Shown one piece after another: positions 24,960 through 33,698 of a stretch of 53,808 bases of DNA. A model generated the notes under the pieces. It worked only from the letters and a program-made list of their open reading frames with translations, did not search any database and was not told where the DNA came from. Each line of letters starts with the position of its first letter. Within the stretch, counting starts at the first letter, position 1. A program made the translations under genes and the position numbers. The DNA comes from JBKPNZ01 sp046732895 (GTDB taxonomy: Bacteria; Actinomycetota; Thermoleophilia; Solirubrobacterales; 70-9). The stretch covers positions 1-53,808 of the forward strand of contig JBKPNZ010000029.1 of NCBI GenBank assembly GCA_046732895.1, written 5' to 3'.

Positions 24960-26534
24960 TCAGGACTTGGGGTACTGGTGCACGAACGCGATCGCCATGC
25001 TGCCCTCGCCCACGGCGGAAGCAACGCGTTTTACGGGGCCGAACCGAACGTCGCCACAGGCGAAGACACCCGGGGCGCTCGTCTCGAGGAGATAGGGGTC
25101 TCGGTCAAGCTCCCAGCGTCCTGCGGCGGTCACGTCGGAGCCCGTGAGCACGTAGCCGTGGCGATCGAGCGCGATCTCAGACGGCAGCCACCGGGTCTCG
25201 GCATCCGCCCCGATGAAGATGAACAACCCGCCTGATTCGAGTCGGATCGTCTCCTCGGCCTCGCTGTTGCGGACGTCGATCGCTTCGATTGAATCGTCGC
25301 CGTGCGCTCCCACAACCTCGGTCCGAGGGAGTACGCGGATGTTCGGCCGCGCCGCGAGCTGGTCGATCAGATAGCGCGACATGCTCCTCTCGAGCCCCTC
25401 ACCGCGGCAGAGGATGGTCACGCTGCGCGCATGGTTGGCGAAGAACAGCGACGCCTGCCCGGCTGAGTTGCCCGCGCCAACGATGTGGATGTCCAGGCCG
25501 TGGGTGCCCGCCGCCTCGCTGCGTGCCGCACCGTAGGAGATCCCCCTCCCGGCGAGCCGGTCGAACCCTTCGATCGACAGCTGCCGCCACGCCACCCCGC
25601 AGGCGAGAATGATCGTCCGGGCCCGCAGAACGTCACCGCCGTCGAGGTGAACCTGATGGTTAGGGGCGTCGATGCGCGTGATCGTCCGAGTGACGAGGAT
25701 CTCAGCGCCAAGCCTTCGCGCTTGCTGAAGCGCACGGCTCGCCAGCTCGTCGCCGGACACGCCGGAGGGAAAGCCGAGGTAGTTCTCGATCCGTGACGAG
25801 GTGCCCGCCTGGCCGCCAGGCGCCTCCCGCTCAACCACGATCGCACTCAGGCCCTCAGACGATCCATAGACCGCCGCCGCGAGCCCGGAGGGCCCGGCGC
25901 CGACGATCACGGTGTCGTACTCGGCCGCGGCCGGCTCTGTGCCAAGGCCGAGCAACTCGGCCACGCGGCGTAGCTCTGGCCGCACCACAGTCTTGCCATC
26001 GATGACGCGAATCGCCGGGCGGTCTTCAGCGGGCGGCAGCGCACCGCCCCACTGCTCGACCGCATCCGGCGCGTCGGGCGTGATCCACGTGAACGTGATC
26101 TGGTTGCGGTCGAGGAAGCGCAGCAGCTGCGCACACGCGGCTTCCCACCGATCCCCGACCACGATCGCCCGCGGAGGCGGAGGCGCGGCCGCCAGGCCCT
26201 GCAGCCCACCCGATCCGCCGATCCGGTGGCCGGCCAGCCTGCCGACTTCCTCCGCAACGGCCGGCTCCACGGCGGCGACAACGTGATAGTCGTGAGCCTC
26301 GACGCGCATGACGCGCGACCTCTCCGCCGCCCGAAAGCCCACGGGAAAGACCGTCCCGAGCGTGATCGGAACCTCGCCCATGATCTCCCCCGGGAGCCGT
26401 TCGCCGACCACGCGCTCGATCCCGTCGACGACCTGCACGGCCTCGATTCGGCCCTCGATCACTGCGAGGAGCGCTCGCTCGCTTCCCTCGTCCGCAGCGT
26501 ATTCGCCGGGGGCAAGGGTGAGATCCGCCGCCAC
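24960..26534 (-). CDS. cNMP-domain thioredoxin-reductase-like FAD oxidoreductase (N-terminus probably frame-broken)
   Basis: A 524-residue fusion: a cyclic-nucleotide-binding-like domain (residues 1-100), a short thioredoxin-like linker (120-200), then a TrxR-type flavoprotein with 'YDTVIVGAGPSGLAAAVYGS', 'VVEREAPGGQAGTSSRIENY' and 'GVFACGDVRFGPVKRVASAV'. The redox CxxC of true TrxR is absent; the equivalent stretch reads 'GISYGAARSEA'. GTG at 26534 starts inside the cNMP domain. The missing first ~26 residues ('VFATLDLAGRERLSRV') are encoded upstream with no start codon. They join an ATG at 26611 if one G is added to the CCC/GGG run at 26588-26590. True extent is therefore likely 24960-26611. 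Confidence 0.88.
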   Translation of the reverse strand: MAADLTLAPGEYAADEGSERALLAVIEGRIEAVQVVDGIERVVGERLPGEIMGEVPITLGTVFPVGFRAAERSRVMRVEAHDYHVVAAVEPAVAEEVGRLAGHRIGGSGGLQGLAAAPPPPRAIVVGDRWEAACAQLLRFLDRNQITFTWITPDAPDAVEQWGGALPPAEDRPAIRVIDGKTVVRPELRRVAELLGLGTEPAAAEYDTVIVGAGPSGLAAAVYGSSEGLSAIVVEREAPGGQAGTSSRIENYLGFPSGVSGDELASRALQQARRLGAEILVTRTITRIDAPNHQVHLDGGDVLRARTIILACGVAWRQLSIEGFDRLAGRGISYGAARSEAAGTHGLDIHIVGAGNSAGQASLFFANHARSVTILCRGEGLERSMSRYLIDQLAARPNIRVLPRTEVVGAHGDDSIEAIDVRNSEAEETIRLESGGLFIFIGADAETRWLPSEIALDRHGYVLTGSDVTAAGRWELDRDPYLLETSAPGVFACGDVRFGPVKRVASAVGEGSMAIAFVHQYPKS

Positions 26535-26748
26535 CCGGGAAAGCCGCTCGCGGCCGGCGAGATCAAGGGTCGCGAAGACCTTGACGTCCCGATCTCCTCC
26601 GCAGTCACCATCGACGACACCTCACCCCGCCGGCGAGCCCGAGCCGCACCGCTCCCCAAGCATTCCGAAAGCGACGGGAGCCCCCCACGCGGCCATGTTA
26701 GTGCGGCGGGTACGCAGTCCGCCGCCGCCGACAGCTAACTTCACCACC

Positions 26749-26975
26749 ATGACCAATCCGCGTGTACTGGACGGTCCGGTCGGGCTGGTCGGCGCGGGTA
26801 TATCGGTCATCTGTTCGCTCAGCAGTTCGCGTTGGCCGGCTAGCGTGCCTTGGTCCCCGTGTTCGGACCACTCCAGATGACCGACCTGATCGGGCATGAC
26901 ACCTTGCGGGACATCTCCAACGCGCTCTATCGGATCGCCCGCAAGCTCGACATGGACACCGAAGGAGGAGGCTGA
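26749..26975 (+). other. Possible broken small ORF upstream of the pyridoxamine-oxidase-like gene
   Basis: From ATG 26749 the frame reads 'MTNPRVLDGPVGLVGAG'. It continues plausibly in another frame as 'YIGHLFAQQFALAG', a TAG, then 'RALVPVFGPLQMTDLIGHDT'. It ends at TGA 26973-26975, which overlaps the next ATG as TGATG. A GGAGGAGG sits just before that junction. An intact 32-codon piece starts at ATG 26877. The product is not recognised. The breaks resemble those in both neighbours, so it may be a real small gene damaged by decay or sequencing error. Confidence 0.35.
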
Positions 26976-27417
26976 TGAGAGCCGCCGAGCTACTGAGCTT
27001 CATGCGAGCGCACCCGCTCGCGGTGCAGGCGTCGGTGTCCGCCGACGGTGAGGCGCAGGCGGCGGTCGTGGGGATCGTCGTGACCGACGAGTTCGAGGTC
27101 TTCTTCGATACCTCCGAGGAGACTCGCAAGGTGGCAAACCTCCGGCGCAATCCGAGGATCGCGTTCGTGATCGGCGGCACATCGGGGATGAGCGCTCGGT
27201 GCAGTACGAGGGCGTTGCCGACGAGCCCAGGGGTGCTGAGCTCAAGCGGTTGAAGGAGGCGTATTTCGAGACGTTCCCCGATGGGCGTGACCGCCAGAAC
27301 TGGCCGGGAATCACCTACATTCGCGCGAGGCCGACGTGGATCCGGCATGTCGACTTCAACCAAGATACGCCGGAGGTCATCGAGTTCGACGCCGCGCAGC
27401 TCGGGGACTTGAAGTAG
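26975..27417 (+). pseudogene. Pyridoxamine-5'-phosphate-oxidase-like protein, split by a one-base frameshift
   Basis: Residues 1-70 ('ELLSFMRAHPLAVQASVSAD', 'FEVFFDTSEETRKVANLRRN') are the first half of a PPOX split-barrel protein. The second half ('VQYEGVADEPRGAELKRLKE', 'GITYIRARPTWIRHVDFNQD') is in the next frame. Adding one G to the run at 27184-27187 restores a continuous 148-residue protein of normal family size. Such proteins bind FMN, F420 or haem and reduce small substrates. Preceded by a strong GGAGGAGG. Either an inactivated gene or a sequencing error. Confidence 0.82.
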
Positions 27418-27586
27418 GGCGCCCCACTTCCCGCTCGCCACCATCCACGGAACGTCGAGCGGGTGCGCCCGGGCATGTTCAAGAACTCCCGCTCCTCGTG
27501 TGAGGGCGAAGGGCCTAGCGCTAGCGGCGACGCGGTTTTGGCTCCTTACGGGACCACGCCCAGGCCGGGAGCGGGCCGAGCCGCGC

Positions 27587-28279
27587 TCAGGGCTGAAGGC
27601 TGAACGGCGGGTAGCGGTCCGTGATCAGGAGGAAGGCGTACGCCGCGACGCGATTATGCCAGCGGATGACGCCCTCGACGAAGTCGAACAGCGAGCGTGG
27701 ATAGCGGCCGGTGAAGAGGATCGCGAACCAGGCGAAGATCGCGGCGAACACGGCCCCGATCGTCAGGAAGAAGAGCACGATGTAGTGCGGGATCGCCAGC
27801 AGCCACTTCACCAGAGGCAGGCCGCGGGCGAGATCTCGTTCGGCGTCGGGATAGGGGAAGTCGAGGCGGACCGCCTGTTCCTCGTCAGTGGAGGGATAGC
27901 GGTCGTCCATCAGCGCCAGGTAGACGCCGACCCGGTTGCTGAAGCGGGTCAGCTGCAGGTTCCAGTCGTACCACCAGCGCGGGTACTTCAGGCGGAACAG
28001 GAGCATGAGCAGCACGGGGATGAAGAGGACCCCGATGCCGCCACCGGCGAAGCGGGCGCCGTTGCCCCCCACGTCGGCCCCGAAGCTGCCGCCTTCGAGC
28101 GTCGCCGCGAGGATCGCTATCGGGATGATGGTGAGGATCCGAAAGGCGGTACTGAGGCGGTTGAGGTCCCGGTCGGGATAGTCGACCGAGAAGGTGAGCG
28201 GGTAGTCGTGGCCCGCCGGAAGCGCACCGCCCTCGGGAGGCGGCGGGGGCGGTGGCGGTGCCTGCCCGGAGTGCTCCAT
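27587..28279 (-). CDS. DUF4389 membrane protein
   Basis: A 230-residue protein: Pro-rich N-terminus (eight consecutive Pro after 'MEHSGQA'), then two DUF4389 repeats. Repeat one has 'YPLTFSVDYPDRDLNRL' and a helix 'FRILTIIPIAILAATL'; repeat two has 'WLLAIPHYIVLFFLTIG' and 'FTGRYPRSLFDFVEGVIRW'. Four membrane helices are predicted. Common in actinobacteria, role unknown. ATG 28279 chosen; open frame to 28453 lacks similarity. The 170-base gap downstream of it (27418-27586) shows no feature. Confidence 0.88.
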   Translation of the reverse strand: MEHSGQAPPPPPPPPEGGALPAGHDYPLTFSVDYPDRDLNRLSTAFRILTIIPIAILAATLEGGSFGADVGGNGARFAGGGIGVLFIPVLLMLLFRLKYPRWWYDWNLQLTRFSNRVGVYLALMDDRYPSTDEEQAVRLDFPYPDAERDLARGLPLVKWLLAIPHYIVLFFLTIGAVFAAIFAWFAILFTGRYPRSLFDFVEGVIRWHNRVAAYAFLLITDRYPPFSLQP

Positions 28280-28387
28280 GTAGCCCGCTTTCGGCGTCTG
28301 TGCCCGATCTCCTGCCCCGCAGCGTGGGACCCCGGGGATCTCCTCGTTCGGCCGTGGATGACAGCGACCTCGCCAGAATGAGAAGGA

Positions 28388-29251
28388 ATGGCTGGCTGGG
28401 CCATCGTCGATGCACCAATTGACTGCTCGGGCGCAGGTCGCGGCGAGGAACACGCGCCCGCCACGCTCCGCGCGGCCGGACTCGTCGAGCGCCTCGGGGC
28501 GCGCGACGCCGGAGAGGCCGACGCGCGCGTCCGCGACACGCGACGCGACCCCGATACCGGCGTAGTTGGCGCGGTCGAGGTGCGCCGGGCCTCGGCCGCC
28601 ATCACCGCTCGTGTGGGCGAGCTGTTAGAGGCTCGCGAGCGTCCACTCGTTCTCGGAGGCGACTGCACCCTCCTGCTCGGCGTCTTCCAGGCACTGCCCC
28701 GCGGCTGCGGCCTCTGGTTCGTCGACGGGCACGCGGACTTCTTCGACGGAGAGAGCTCGCCAACCGGTGAGGCAGCCGACATGGACCTTGCGATCCTTAC
28801 TGGTCACGGCCCGCATGGGTTGCTCGAGCGCGAAGAGCAGTTGCTCGAGCCGGCCGCTGTCGTGCTGCTCGGGCATCGTCCGGCCGAGCTCCACCCCGAT
28901 GTCGCCCGCGAGAACGCCCGCCTCGACCCAGCCATTCACGCCCTCACCGCGCCCGAGGTGCGGGAGCGCGGCGCCGCCAGGGTGGGAAGCGACGCGGCCG
29001 CGCGGCTCGCGGAGCGTCCGGCGTGGCTGCATCTCGACCTCGACGTCCTCGATGAAGGCGTGCTGCCGGCTGTCAGCTATCCGCAGTCGCTCGGCCTCGA
29101 CTGGGACGAGCTCGTCGCCCTCGTCCGGCCGCTTGTCGCGGCGCCCAACCTCCTTGGCGCGTCGGTCGCTGACTTCAATCCGGACAACGACCCCGATGGC
29201 ACCCACGCCGCCCGGGTCGTCGAAGCGCTCAAATCGCTCTTCGGGAGTTGA
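28388..29251 (+). CDS. Arginase/agmatinase (ureohydrolase) family enzyme
   Basis: A 287-residue binuclear manganese ureohydrolase. Motifs in order: 'LVLGGDCTLLLGVF', 'LWFVDGHADFFDGES' (DxHxD) and 'LHLDLDVLDEGVLP' (DxD). The last motif deviates from the SxDxDxxDP consensus, so activity on arginine or agmatine is not certain; formiminoglutamase-like or unknown substrates are possible. Start at ATG 28388 with AGAAGGA close upstream. Divergent from the DUF4389 gene. Confidence 0.88.
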   Translation: MAGWAIVDAPIDCSGAGRGEEHAPATLRAAGLVERLGARDAGEADARVRDTRRDPDTGVVGAVEVRRASAAITARVGELLEARERPLVLGGDCTLLLGVFQALPRGCGLWFVDGHADFFDGESSPTGEAADMDLAILTGHGPHGLLEREEQLLEPAAVVLLGHRPAELHPDVARENARLDPAIHALTAPEVRERGAARVGSDAAARLAERPAWLHLDLDVLDEGVLPAVSYPQSLGLDWDELVALVRPLVAAPNLLGASVADFNPDNDPDGTHAARVVEALKSLFGS

Positions 29252-29323
29252 GGTCGGGTCAGACCAGCAGAGCGACGCCGATTGCAAGCAGCCATATTGA
29301 CCAGGCGACGTGTTGGAGCCGCG

Positions 29324-30250
29324 CTAGGCGCCGAAGGTGCAGTCACCGGACAGGCGCTGCACGTTCAGGTACGAGCCAACCGGCGCCTTAGCCGGGTCGA
29401 GCTTCACCCGGACCTGAGCGTCGTTGTTGGTGTCGTTGCTCTCGAGAAACTGGTTGTCCGGGTCCGCCTTCGCAACGATGCAATATGTGCCGGCGGGGAT
29501 CCCGGTGATGTCGATCTCCTGCCCGGGGAGGGCCCAGCCGTACTGGTCGAACCAACCGACCGACGTGCCGTTCACAGCGGTCTTCTTATTGCAGGCATGG
29601 GCGGCGTAGTACTTGCTTTGCGGGGCTCCCGGAAGTGAGACATCGAACGAGTTGCTGTCCGCGACGCAGAAGCTGATCTTGTTTCCGGAACGGACGAGCT
29701 GGCCGTTGCTCTCGCTGTAGAGCTGGAATCGAGCGAAGCCGTCGAGGTGGTAGTGCCGGTGCTCGGGGTGGTAGTAGCGACAGCCGACGATCGTCGTGGT
29801 GTAGCTGGTGTCGATGGAACGCTGGAAGACGCCGTCGTTGTTGACGTCGTTGTACGTGCGCTGCTCCACCCAGGTGTCGTCGTCATCGGGAATCCCGTCG
29901 CCGTCCACGTCCACGTCGCCATTCCCGTGACAGTCCTCCGGCAAGTCCGCCGCAGGGGCGACCGCTGTGAACTCGATCGGGCCGCGGCCGTAGTTGGCAA
30001 CGCGGTTCGTGAGTCGAAGCACGGTGCGCCCGGTCCCGTGACACGCGTCGCTGCGGTCTTGGATGGTCAGGGATTCCTTACACATCCGGATCGCGGTGAG
30101 GGGCCGCGTCCTCAGGTCGGGCGTAAGGGAGGCAGCCGAGGCGGAGGCGCTCAGCGCGAGCATGAATACGACGGCGCCCGCGCAGCCTGCGAGCGCCCGA
30201 CGACGCCTTGGCGACAACACCCAGCGAGGCGCCCGTTCCCCAGCCTCCAT
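29324..30250 (-). CDS. Secreted lysyl oxidase-like protein with calcium-loop insert
   Basis: A 308-residue exported protein: basic N-terminus then a signal helix (CAGAVVFMLALSASASA). The copper site 'EHRHYHLDGF' (His-x-His-x-His at 164-168) is a diagnostic lysyl-oxidase motif. Candidate precursors of the lysine tyrosylquinone cofactor are Lys191 in 'SGNKISFC' and Tyr237 in 'WFDQYGWALPGQ'. Residues 112-123, 'DVDVDGDGIPDDDD', look like a calcium-binding EF-hand/TSP3 loop inserted before the catalytic core. Such enzymes oxidise lysine side-chain amines of extracellular proteins. GTG at 30274 is an alternative start. Confidence 0.88.
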   Translation of the reverse strand: MEAGERAPRWVLSPRRRRALAGCAGAVVFMLALSASASAASLTPDLRTRPLTAIRMCKESLTIQDRSDACHGTGRTVLRLTNRVANYGRGPIEFTAVAPAADLPEDCHGNGDVDVDGDGIPDDDDTWVEQRTYNDVNNDGVFQRSIDTSYTTTIVGCRYYHPEHRHYHLDGFARFQLYSESNGQLVRSGNKISFCVADSNSFDVSLPGAPQSKYYAAHACNKKTAVNGTSVGWFDQYGWALPGQEIDITGIPAGTYCIVAKADPDNQFLESNDTNNDAQVRVKLDPAKAPVGSYLNVQRLSGDCTFGA

Positions 30251-30351
30251 GGCGGCAGTATAAGCGCGACTCACAAGCGCAAAGTCCTCCGAGCAGAGGC
30301 TCAGACGCGGACGTGACGCCCGGCCCCACCGCCGAACCAGTGCGGTCGGGA

Positions 30352-31134
30352 TTAGGGCCTCACGGCGGTGATCAACCAGGAGCCCGAATCGAATGCCACG
30401 CCCTGGTCGTCGCCGTAGTGCGCCTCGAGGGTCTCGCGCAGCCGGTCCACGGCCTGGGCGGCGTCATCGTGGCTCATCTCCCCGAGCGCGGCGCTCACGT
30501 CTTGGAAGCCGCACACGAATCCAAGCGCCGCGTCGATGTCGTGTCCGTAGAGGACCGACTCGTGGACCTCTTCCAACCGCACCGCGTCGAAGCCGGCCCG
30601 CTCGAGCATCTCCCTGGTGACTTCGGCGTCGCCGAGCGAGAACGGGTCGGCAGTTGGCGGCGGCAGGCTCGCTGCGCTGCCCAGCGCGGCGTCGATTGCC
30701 AATGCCCATTCGTTCATCTCGCGGCGCTGCCAGACGAGCCAGGCCAGCCGTCCCTGGGGACGCAGGGCAGAGGCAATGTTGGCGAAGCCGGCGACCGGAT
30801 CTGAGAAGAACATCGTGCCGAAGCGACTGATCGCAACGTCGAAGCGCTCGGGGTCGAAGCGAGATATCTGGGCGTCGCCAAGCTCGTAGCTCACGTTTTC
30901 AAGTCGCTCGCGCGCGGTGAGCTCACGCGCGCGCTCGAGCATTAGCTCTGAGACATCAACCCCCACAACGCGTCCCGGCGCGGCCGCCCGGCCCGCCTCG
31001 CGAGTCGTCAGACCGGTTCCGCAGCCGATGTCCAGAACTTGATCGCCACGGCCGATCCCGTAGGCGGCGCGAAGGTGCTCGTGGTGAGCGCGTAACTCGA
31101 CATCGTAGAAATCCAGTCTCTTCGGCGACGACAT
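30352..31134 (-). CDS. Class I SAM-dependent methyltransferase
   Basis: A 260-residue methyltransferase: SAM motif I 'QVLDIGCGTGLTTREAG', acidic residue in 'VVGVDVSELMLERA', motif II 'ERFDVAISRFGTMFF'. It belongs to the UbiE/COQ5-like group but with no clear substrate clue. ATG 31134 gives a normal N-terminus 'MSSPKRLDFYDVELRAHHEH'; the open frame to 31707 is antisense to the ACT gene. Confidence 0.9.
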   Translation of the reverse strand: MSSPKRLDFYDVELRAHHEHLRAAYGIGRGDQVLDIGCGTGLTTREAGRAAAPGRVVGVDVSELMLERARELTARERLENVSYELGDAQISRFDPERFDVAISRFGTMFFSDPVAGFANIASALRPQGRLAWLVWQRREMNEWALAIDAALGSAASLPPPTADPFSLGDAEVTREMLERAGFDAVRLEEVHESVLYGHDIDAALGFVCGFQDVSAALGEMSHDDAAQAVDRLRETLEAHYGDDQGVAFDSGSWLITAVRP

Positions 31135-31275
31135 CGAGCGCGATGCTAAGGAGCCGACCGGGGGCGTGACGTCGACGGCGCCCTGATCGGTCCAGGACGC
31201 TAAGGCGGTGAGACCCCCCGAGCCGGCACGCTCGGTCATGACGAAACCCGCAGTAGGCTGCCCCCGAGGGGACTC

Positions 31276-31656
31276 ATGGCGGTCGACCTGGTCATCGACA
31301 TCGAGAACACTCCTGGGGCGCTGGCGCGGGTCGCCGCCTCGATCAGCGATGCCGGGGTGAATATCGCAGCCGCCACGTGTGTCGGGCCAGGCAAGCGGGC
31401 CGAGCTCCACATCCTCGTGCCGCACGCCGAGGCGGCGAAGCATGCGTTGGCGATCTCCCACGTTGCGGTCACGCGCGAGCGCGAAGTGGTCGTGGTGGAT
31501 GTCGAAGACCGGCCTGGGGTGTTGGCCGACCTGACTCGCACGATCGCTCGGGCTGAAGTCAACCTCGATCTCATCTATGTCGCGACTCAGAATCGCGTGG
31601 TCTTCGGGGCCGCTGACCTCGCTGCTCTCCGGACCGCCCTCGACGTCACGAGCTGA
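31276..31656 (+). CDS. Tandem ACT-domain protein
   Basis: A 126-residue protein of two ACT modules: 'LVIDIENTPGALARVAASIS' and 'VVVDVEDRPGVLADLTRTIA'. Each has the Gly at the ligand-binding turn. Stand-alone ACT proteins bind amino acids and regulate partner enzymes; the neighbouring genes give no clear partner. ATG 31276 follows a GAGGGGAC ribosome-binding site. Confidence 0.88.
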   Translation: MAVDLVIDIENTPGALARVAASISDAGVNIAAATCVGPGKRAELHILVPHAEAAKHALAISHVAVTREREVVVVDVEDRPGVLADLTRTIARAEVNLDLIYVATQNRVVFGAADLAALRTALDVTS

Positions 31657-31784
31657 CAAACACACCGGCCTACGCCCCGCCCGCGACAACAAACTCGACA
31701 TCGCCAACGGCCGCGATCGACGCGATGTGGAATGCGATCTGGCGCGCGTCCTGAAATCCTGTGCGCCGTGTCGGTCCGTGTCGG

Positions 31785-32741
31785 ATGGGTCTCCGCCCGG
31801 TCATGAAAGCGTTCCTCCGTCGCTTTCTCCCGTTCCCCCTCCGGCGCGCCATATGGCGGATCCGCCGGAATGTTCCCAGGGTCGCACAGCCGCTCTCGCT
31901 TGCCCTTCCGCGAGCCCGGGCCCCGCGGCGGCCAATCTTCGTGATCGGGTGTCCCCGATCGGGTACGAGCGCGCTGCTCGAGCTGCTGCTGTGCAGCCCG
32001 GAGCTGGGCTGGCTCCACCACGAGGGGCACGTTCTTTGGGATCCCTACCACCGTCCGAAGGATCGGGGCTGGGACTCCGACGCCCTCGGCGCCGGGGACG
32101 TCGGCGAGCGCGAGCGGGCCTACATCTACCTCGCCGTCCGCATGTTCGTGCGCGAGCGGCGCTTCATCGACAAGACGACAGAGAACTGCCTTCGTATCGG
32201 CTACCTCCGCGAGCTCTTCCCCGATGCCACCTTTGTCTTCCTCCGACGCCGCGCCGCCGACAACATCAACTCGCTGATGGAAGCCTGGAAGGCGCGGCCC
32301 CGGTTCGTCAAGTACCGTCTTCCCGAGCGGCTCGAGGGTATCGGCGAAATCAGCGGGAACCGCTGGAGCTTTGCCCTGATCGCAGGATGGCGCGAGCTCC
32401 GCTCGGCGTCGCTCGAGGAGATCTGCGCGCGTCAGTACATTGCCTGCAACGAGGCCGTCCTGGACGACCGTCAGGGCGTCGACTCCTCGCGCTGGGTCGA
32501 CGTCGCCTATGAGGACCTAGTGGCCTCCCCCATGGTGACCGCGGAGAGGCTTTGCGTCAGCTTGGACCTCGCCTTCGATCCCGCGATCGCAGAGCACGCG
32601 GCCGCCTTTCATCGCAGGCCTTCCTCGACAAGCCTGAGCGCGCCGATGCCCGACAAGTGGAAACAGCAGAATCGCCAGGCAATCGAGCGCATCCTCGCAC
32701 TGACCGCGCCCACCGAGCGGCGCCTGGGCTACGAGCCGTAA
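31785..32741 (+). CDS. Sulfotransferase-family protein
   Basis: A protein of about 318 residues with the PAPS-binding loop 'PIFVIGCPRSGTSALLELLL' near residue 50 and a 3'-phosphate site near 'ATFVFLRRRAADNINSLMEA'. Typical of stand-alone bacterial sulfotransferases. Start uncertain among GTG 31761, ATG 31785 and ATG 31803; the basic leader 'MKAFLRRFLPFPLRRAIWR' could be a membrane-association helix. The 3' end overlaps the convergent deacetylase by 13 bases. Confidence 0.87.
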   Translation: MGLRPVMKAFLRRFLPFPLRRAIWRIRRNVPRVAQPLSLALPRARAPRRPIFVIGCPRSGTSALLELLLCSPELGWLHHEGHVLWDPYHRPKDRGWDSDALGAGDVGERERAYIYLAVRMFVRERRFIDKTTENCLRIGYLRELFPDATFVFLRRRAADNINSLMEAWKARPRFVKYRLPERLEGIGEISGNRWSFALIAGWRELRSASLEEICARQYIACNEAVLDDRQGVDSSRWVDVAYEDLVASPMVTAERLCVSLDLAFDPAIAEHAAAFHRRPSSTSLSAPMPDKWKQQNRQAIERILALTAPTERRLGYEP

Positions 32742-33526
32742 TCACGCTCCGCCCGCAGCGTTTGGTACTGCTCCGCCGAGCTTGCGAGGAAGGCTTCGGC
32801 CCATCCCCGGCCGCCCAGGCTATGCATGGTGCGCCACCGTCCCAGTCCCTCGCCGGCGCTGAGGTCGAGCGCTAGTGCCGCCGTTTCGTGTGCGGCCAGC
32901 GCCGCGCGCTTGCGTTCGATCACGGACGTGATGTCGACGATGCGGTTCGGAATGAGCGCCGTCCAGACCTCGTAACCCCAGACGTCCGGCAGGCGATCTG
33001 CTCCGCCGTTGGCCAGAGCGCCACCGAGGGCATTCGCAACGGCCCGGTGGTCGGCGGTGCCATCCAGCAGCCAGGGCGCGAATACCGCCTCAGGCTCGAG
33101 CTCGGCGATTGCGGCGCTCAGCGCAGCGGTCAGCTCGCCCGTCTGCTCGGACAGTCGGCCATCGGCGAGGCCCAGGAAACGAGGCGTGACTCCAGCCACC
33201 TCGGCCGCCCGCTCGGCCTCGGCGCGGCGGCGGCGAGCCGTCTCTTGGGGCGAGACCCGCGAGCCCCTCGTCGCCTCACCATCCGTGGCCGTCACCACCG
33301 TCACTGAGGCGCCCCGATCGGCAAGCAAGGCCATCGTCCCCCCGCATCCGAGGGTTTCGTCATCGGGGTGCGGCGCCACGACCAGCACGCGGCGGAAGCG
33401 CGGGAGCCCAGTGACCGGCCGCGAGCCCCCCAGCGAATGCAGAGCCCGCGCAAGACGCCGCAGGTCTTTGGGAATCAGGGTCCTGGCGCGAGGAAGCACC
33501 CTGCTCAGCGGCGCGGGCACGTGCAT
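32729..33526 (-). CDS. PIG-L/LmbE-family N-deacetylase
   Basis: A 265-residue zinc deacetylase with 'VLVVAPHPDDETLGCGGTMA' (metal-binding PHPDDE) and 'DGTADHRAVANAL' (third ligand His). Relatives deacetylate N-acetylglucosamine conjugates such as mycothiol precursors. ATG 33526 chosen because upstream open sequence lacks similarity. Convergent with the sulfotransferase gene, a pairing seen in sugar-modification loci, but no glycosyltransferase is adjacent. Confidence 0.88.
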   Translation of the reverse strand: MHVPAPLSRVLPRARTLIPKDLRRLARALHSLGGSRPVTGLPRFRRVLVVAPHPDDETLGCGGTMALLADRGASVTVVTATDGEATRGSRVSPQETARRRRAEAERAAEVAGVTPRFLGLADGRLSEQTGELTAALSAAIAELEPEAVFAPWLLDGTADHRAVANALGGALANGGADRLPDVWGYEVWTALIPNRIVDITSVIERKRAALAAHETAALALDLSAGEGLGRWRTMHSLGGRGWAEAFLASSAEQYQTLRAERDYGS

Positions 33527-33698
33527 CCCGGGGGAGTCTATTCCTGCGCGAGGCTCCCGACGCTCACGTTCCGACTTTCGAGGTGATCCCGCTCCAGGTG
33601 CTCCGAGAGCGATCACTTTTGCCAGATGACAGGGTCTACGTATCAAGCGGGCTTGGCCGAGACGGCCACCGAGCAGAGCAACCCGAAGGAGCAACGAG

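Noticed and set aside
26877..26975. Treating the 32-codon ORF as a complete small protein
   Set aside because: Similarity of style continues upstream across a TAG and a frame change, so it looks like the end of a broken longer gene.
29259..29340. Short minus-strand peptide 'LQHVAWSIWLLAIGVALLV' after the lysyl oxidase
   Set aside because: Membrane-like, but only about 27 codons with no ATG/GTG start or ribosome-binding site; not enough to call a gene.
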